Source: Gnetum montanum (lineage: Eukaryota > Streptophyta > Gnetopsida > Gnetales > Gnetaceae). Taken from it: a stretch of 62,000 nt of DNA. Position numbers and translations under genes: made by a program. The notes beneath the pieces are model-generated. The model searched no databases and was not told where the DNA came from. It was given only the letters and a program-made list of their open reading frames with translations. The stretch spans positions 1 to 62,000 of the forward strand of contig MNCI01011448.1 of assembly GCA_015680685.1 (NCBI GenBank), in the 5' to 3' direction. Positions 57,383 to 62,000 of this stretch are shown piece after piece. Within the stretch, counting starts at the first letter, position 1; each line of letters starts with the position of its first letter.

Positions 57383-58277
57383 TGAGGATCATTTAACTTA
57401 GAAGGGAGGGGGATGAATAAGTTCCTCAACTTAAAATTCTTTAAAGTAAATCACACATGGTTCCCCAACTTGGATAGTCCACACTTGGAGGGTAGTTCAC
57501 AAGCATTCCTGTAGATTTTGTTACTTTCAAATGTGATTTGAAGTGTACCACACCTTGTACAAGCTCTAAGATTTGCAATGGAGTAATTTGTCACTTAGAA
57601 TGTGGTTTCTAGGATCCCAAAACCTTTAAAACTTTAGCTCCACTCTAGAGTATTGTGGCACTATACCAACACTCAATCCTACAAGATCTCGACAAGCTTA
57701 AGAAAGACATCTTTCTGCAAGAAGCACATCAGCCCCACAAGATGAAAAAAGAGAGCAACAATCACAAGGAAAGAATGCAACTAAATTTTCTAATCCTTAT
57801 ACTTAGAGGTACAACTCACTTTGACCAATTACAATAAACAAAAGATTGTACAATGAGGAACAACAATGATTAAAATGACTACTTGATGAATACAATTGAT
57901 AGTACACAATGCTTTCCCATTTCCCAATGAAAATGAAGTCTTCTTATAGCTAATATGTTTCCGAAATCACCTCAGAAATCATGCAACAGGTAACTAACAA
58001 TCATTGGAGACATCTTCTCTAAGACTGAGATGTATTTCTACAATGGACATTTATTGTAGAAAGAATCTTTTTCTCTAGAATGACATCTACTATTTTCTAC
58101 AGATGCCTGTTCTTATGTTGCTTTCAATTATTCCAAGATGTCTACTATTTCATATAGACATCTTTCTTTATCTCCCTTTGCACTTTGAAATCTTTGTTCC
58201 TTGTTCATGTTCTTAAGCTTTTGCAAGCATCCTTATACTCCATTTTCTTAACATTTTGACTTATCAAAAGGTTAACA
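57383..58277 (-). mobile_element. D 5' LTR at the original insertion boundary
   Basis: Begins on + TGAGGATCATTTAAC and ends GGTTAACA next to ACCAA. Word array at about 58010-58160. Confidence 0.82.
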
Positions 58278-58282
58278 ACCAA

Positions 58283-58520
58283 TGCATCTCATATGGTCTT
58301 AGATAAGGATTAGTTACCAAATGCAATCTAGCAACTATCCTAGAAGAAATAAAATTTTATTAGGCTCCCCCATCAATCAAAACATGAATCCATTTTCTAG
58401 TAAGTAAATAACTAGCTCTAATATAAAAGAATAATTTTCTATTAATATGATCTCCTCTATTAACATTCCCCATGAATGCACGAGAATTTAATTTAGAAAC
58501 ATCCTTAATTTTTGAAGCAT
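58283..58520 (-). pseudogene. Protease start of B2
   Basis: Reads KLFFYIRASYLLTRKWIHVL IDGGA and NFISSRIVARLHLVTNPYL, the gypsy protease motif with Asp-Gly-Gly in place of Asp-Ser/Thr-Gly. A stop follows shortly. A duplicate lies at 56699-56937. Confidence 0.7.
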
Positions 58521-58559
58521 TTGGATTACCTGTTTAAAGAGCTTGGCTTGATGTCTCCT

Positions 58560-59500
58560 CCAACTTCATGGTCTACACATCTTTGCCCTTAGCTACCTTG
58601 TGAAGTAGACACTTTCATTACTTGTATCCTCATTTTTCACATTTAAAGCACTATAGTTTTGATGAATTGCTGCCTTGACCCTTACCTCCCTTACCTTGGT
58701 CCTTCTTGGCTTTTTCCTTTTCATCACTTCTTTCAATCTTCTTATCTTGGATACCGTCCTTGTCTTTAGATTTAGACTTGGATCCCTTATCAAATCTAGA
58801 TCCTTTCTTCTTCTCCTTGGAAGTGTGTTTGGTCCTATTTCTAAATCCACCTAATTTCTTCTCAATCTTGAGTATCAATTCATAGGCCTCATAAAAATTT
58901 TGTGGCTCATAAAAGGAAAACTCTTGTTGGTATGTCATTTTGAGACCTCCTAAAAAGATTAAAGATTTTTTATACTCCTTCCAATTTACCTTAGCTTGAT
59001 GAATTAAATCACAAAATTCAATGTAGAATTCTTTGAAATCCTTATCACCTGACCTTAGGAATTTCAACTTCATAATGGTTTCTTGTCTCTAATGAGACTA
59101 CTCAAATTTTCTTTTCAACCTATATTTCATTAAATCACAATCTTTGATAGGTTAATCATTTCATCTTTCATAATTCTAGAACTCCTTTCCCACTAAGTAG
59201 AAGTGATAACTTTTAATCTAGATTTAGAAATAGGTACCCTCTAGTTATTTGGTACCTCTTCCAATTGGAAATGCTTCTTAAATACCTTCAGAAAACTTGC
59301 AAAAGTATTGGTGCCATCTACATCATTGAAAGTCTTCAATTGTACGTATGGAAGTCTTGAATCATTTTTGAATCCTCTAGAAAGCCTTGCCTCATCTTCC
59401 TTGTCAAACTTGCCTGAAAGTGTAGCATTGAACACTACTAGTGCCCTTAGAGTTCTCATTTGAGGAATAGGATTTCCTCCCATGAAATCCTTGGCTAATG
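58560..59500 (-). pseudogene. gag of B2
   Basis: PYVQLKTFNDVDGTNTFASF LKVFKKHFQLEEVP, then MKLKFLRSGDKDFKEFYIEF and SLIFLGGLKMTYQQEF, the gypsy capsid pattern. A Lys/Glu/Asp-rich basic region and a degraded zinc knuckle (NYSALNVKNEDTSNESVYF where CFKC-type is expected) follow. Confidence 0.72.
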
Positions 59501-59793
59501 GTTTTCTACACTTCCATAACTGGATTATCCTTCCTCTTCATTTGTTCCATCTCCACCTAGCTGTGAAACTTCTTCATCTAAATGTACATGCTCTTCATGT
59601 TTGCAATTCTAGATATGGAAAGGACTAGCATTTTAGTCTACCTTCATGCTAATTTCATTGAACTAAGCAACCATCATCTAAAAGGTGGAGTTCATTCTCT
59701 TCATGTTCCAATTCAAAGCTTGCACCTGTTTCTTCTTAGGTGTCATCTGAAAGTGACTAAAATCCTCAACCAAAATCTAATAATAATAAACTA

Positions 59794-59806
59794 GGCTTCA
59801 ATACCA
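59794..59806 (-). other. Primer-binding site of B2
   Basis: Minus strand TGGTATTGAAGCC, close to the initiator Met-tRNA site TGGTATCAGAGCC, four bases from the LTR end CTCTAGCA. Confidence 0.75.
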
Positions 59807-59810
59807 ATAA

Positions 59811-60897
59811 TGCTAGAGTAGGTTTACTCCACCATGAAATCACCTTCAAATGCTAAATCTAGATATTATGCAAAGAAAAAAAATATTTACGAGAAATAAG
59901 AAAACTAGCTATCTTCAATTAATTTATTAGAAGATTACAAGAAGATTTACATAAACCACAAGCATCCAAAACTTATCACACTTAACCAACATTATAGAGC
60001 ATGAGGCCTCTACAAACATATAATTGATATTCTTAATGCAAGTCACAACTAATAGAAATCTCCCCCACAACCTAGGATTGAGATATTAACTCATGAGTAA
60101 GATACAAGTAATAGATCACATAAAACAACACACCACAAGCTAATCTTAGAGATATAATTACTAATTTCACTCACCCAATGTGCTCAACCACTCTCTCTTG
60201 CTCAGCTCTCTACTCTCAAGATTTTTTCTCTCTTACTCATTGTTGCTCAACAATGATGAATACATACATATTTATGTTAAATTGAAAGATAAGAAATCTA
60301 GAAACCTTTTCCCAACTCAACTTGAGGGTTTTCATATGCTTTCCAAGTATTCTCACCTTCTCCATAGCTATTTCCATCCTTTTCCATCATGTTCTAGTTG
60401 TTTCCTGAATTGGGATGAGCATTTTTGAAAATTTTCCCATCCATCTGGGTCATCATTGATCTTGTCAAGACATCTTTTATGAAAACCTAGATCTTGGTTA
60501 AGGCATCTATTATTTTCTTGGGACTTCTTATTTGGGCCCAAGACATCCTAGGTTTTGCTGGGATGTCTTGCTTGAGATGTCTCATGCATAGTTGAAATGT
60601 CTTAATTTGGACATCCTAGTTTTGGTGGGATGACTCACTTGATAGGGCTAAATAAAAAAATGCTTGTTTTGATGTCTAGAAATTCTAGATGCCTCCAAAA
60701 AAGTTTCCATAGATAATGGAATCCCCTAAACTCATCAAAATGAGTCCAAAACATCCAAGAATCATTATTAACAAAATCAACATAAGAAGATACACACTAA
60801 CAAGACACACTTGTCTAGATCTTCTTCAAGCCTAAAACAGACAAAAATAACTTGTAGGACAAAGCATAAGGAAATTAGAAGAGGTGTTCCTACACCA
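59811..60897 (-). mobile_element. 5' LTR of B2
   Basis: On the minus strand it starts TGGTGTAGGAACACC and ends CTCTAGCA. It carries AGATGTCTCATGCAT and related words at about 60460-60640. Confidence 0.8.
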
Positions 60898-62000
60898 AGG
60901 GATCTATTAAAAACTCCAACCCTTTAATTAAGAGGAAGGAAATCATACTTAAGAGGAGGGAAGCTTCTAGCACTCATGAAGTGAACATGCATGACTACTT
61001 AATTGATTAGGAGGATCAGTCCACTAATGATGTTGTATGAATCCATGAGACTAAACTTATTGAGTAGGGAATCATTTCTACCTCTAATCCCTCATTCACA
61101 TGAATTTACTTTTTAAAGGATGGGAGATCTAGTATGGGGACACCTATTTCAATTTCATTTCTCTTTTTTACATATAGTTTTTGCAAGTTTTAGATGTTGT
61201 AGAGATATCTTGGAGGTCCAAGAGATGTCTTGAGTAAGAGTTAAGTCTTCAAAAAATACATCTATCCCAAAAGTGAGATATTCTAGGTGAGATGTCTTCT
61301 AGAGACCTAAGACAACTCAAGTGAGATGCCTCATTCCAAGTGGATATGTCTCACATGCACATGAGAAATCTCCCAACATCTTGAGATGTCTCTTCTGGGT
61401 GATGGAAATGACAATGAGATATCTTAGAATAGATGGAGATGAATTGTATGATTGGCGAAACTTCCAAATTGGCAGTTCCAAAATAGGAAATAACCAAGAA
61501 AAGATAAAAATATGAAAATAGCCAAGGATCTTCAAGTTCAGCCCATAGAAACATTTCTAGATTTTTTGTCTTTAATTTCTAATAAATATTATTTTTGATT
61601 TATGTCTTTGTATGGGACAATGTATGATGAGTGACTTGAGAGCATATGTAAATAATGTATGAATGTGTATGCAACTCTTTGGTCAATTGTGTGATTTGAC
61701 TTAGTGTCTTTTGTGTGCTTGTATGTATTTGAATCTTAGTCCTAGAGGTTGTAGGAAAGATCTCATTTAGTTGTGTCTGAACTTGAGAACAATCATTGTG
61801 TGGTTATAGAACCTCATGCCCTATAATAGCATTGAGAGTTGGTAAGTGGATTGTGTTGTTATGGATGGTGAAACCACTAAATTGTAATCTTCTTTGCATT
61901 AATGAAAGATAGCTAATTTTCTTATTTTCTAGCAAATTAAATTATCATCATAAGAACTAGATTTGGTAGGTGTGTTTGAAGGATTTAAAACTAATGAATT
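60898..62000 (+). mobile_element. Chromovirus B1, third part (chromodomain and 3' LTR)
   Basis: 60930-61129 is the chromodomain end of B1 (KRREASSTHEVNMHDYLID, QSTNDVV, IHETKLIE), diverged from B2 47000-47180. An LTR starts near 61130 (TAGTATGGGGACACC) and runs past the window end. It has GATGTCTTGAG, GAGATGTCTTCTAG and GAGATGTCTCTTCTG words at 61205-61400. Confidence 0.75.

Larger units (their letters stand above)
49174..58277 (-). mobile_element. Ty1/copia-type element D (gag plus third ORF, no pol recognised)
   Basis: Minus-strand element inserted in the B2 protease, with target duplication ACCAA (49169-49173 and 58278-58282). 5' LTR 57383-58277 (a second copy 55798-56693 from a tandem duplication), a Met-tRNA primer site, gag 55790-53300 (split by a solo LTR), about 1 kb without recognised coding, an env-position ORF 52258-50740, a polypurine stretch, and 3' LTR 49174-50164. 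The gag type and third ORF suggest the SIRE/Maximus group; lack of RT, RNase H and integrase makes it non-autonomous or internally deleted. Confidence 0.82.
55351..58526. repeat. 1.59-kb tandem duplication across the D/B2 junction
   Basis: Unit 1 is about 55351-56938 and unit 2 about 56939-58526 (offset 1585-1588). Each unit holds the first part of D gag, the primer site, a D LTR and the adjoining B2 protease start. The hybrid joint at about 56936-56939 fuses the B2 stretch GAAGCATT to D gag TCTTATTTTAAG. Both copies of the ACCAA site are visible (56694-56698 and 58278-58282). Confidence 0.88.
45928..60897 (-). mobile_element. Chromovirus B2 (minus), pol-deleted and split by copia D
   Basis: Bounded by LTRs of about 1.07-1.09 kb (5' LTR 59811-60897, 3' LTR 45928-46998). 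Order from the right: LTR, Met-tRNA-like primer site, gag, protease start, [element D], protease end, acidic block, integrase C-terminus, chromodomain, LTR. RT, RNase H and the integrase core are absent. With TG...CA ends the flanks are AGGGG (45923-45927) and AGGGA (60898-60902), a 4/5 target duplication. Removing it joins B1's integrase end to B1's chromodomain. Confidence 0.8.

Noticed and set aside
1-62000. CRISPR arrays, bacterial operons, tRNA genes
   Set aside because: No regularly spaced identical repeats, no ribosome-binding-site organisation and no convincing tRNA cloverleaf were noticed; the content is that of a plant nuclear genome. A tRNAscan-type search was not possible here.

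Overview
The window is plant nuclear DNA: AT-rich, gene-poor and built mostly of old LTR retrotransposons inserted into one another. Evidence for a seed plant is a pair of intronless GC-rich genes of the plant secreted SOUL/haem-binding type, Ty3/gypsy elements primed by a tRNA-Asp-like site, a chromodomain (chromovirus) gypsy family, Ty1/copia elements primed by an initiator-Met-tRNA-like site, and a 5S-rRNA-derived repeat. The species cannot be named from the sequence.

Layout. 1-2782: 3' end of a gypsy element (family A, copy A1, + strand) with a decayed coiled-coil ORF3 and a cut LTR. 2784-4056: a near-perfect inverted repeat bounded by single Ns, probably an assembly artefact, carrying a 5S-rRNA-derived segment. 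4337-4861: two adjoining in-frame minisatellites (21 and 45 bp). 5652-7460: a candidate minus-strand LTR and a truncated family A LTR (A2). 7461-10099: SOUL gene copy 1 with flanks. 10101-25610: minus-strand family A element A3, split by the complete + strand element A4 (13046-22830; 907-bp LTRs, ACTTT target duplication). 25841-28540: SOUL gene copy 2. 28541-30266: no gene seen. 30267-31268: family A relic A6. 31270-62000: a nest of four levels. Chromovirus B1 (+) is split by the complete family A element A5 (minus, 32491-45726; 927-bp LTRs, GAAGT duplication) and by chromovirus B2 (minus, about 45928-60897). B2 is split by copia-type element D (minus, 49174-58277, ACCAA duplication). D holds an oppositely oriented solo LTR of its own family (53476-54700) and a 1.59-kb tandem duplication across its 5' junction with B2.

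How the parts relate. The only genes likely to serve the plant are the two SOUL copies, a diverged tandem duplication with a central block of identical sequence that looks like gene conversion. Everything else is element sequence, most of it inactivated by stop codons and catalytic-residue changes that look largely like C-to-T/G-to-A decay.

The most interesting signal is that two unrelated lineages (gypsy A and copia D) carry a third, env-position ORF preceded by an internal, LTR-U3-like promoter: a short-motif array plus a TATA box. In A5 a splice-acceptor-like site also abuts the ORF3 ATG. Further points of interest are an acidic Asn/Asp-rich block shared by the two pol-less chromoviruses, and arrays of a GACATC/GATGTC motif shared by LTRs of a gypsy and a copia family.
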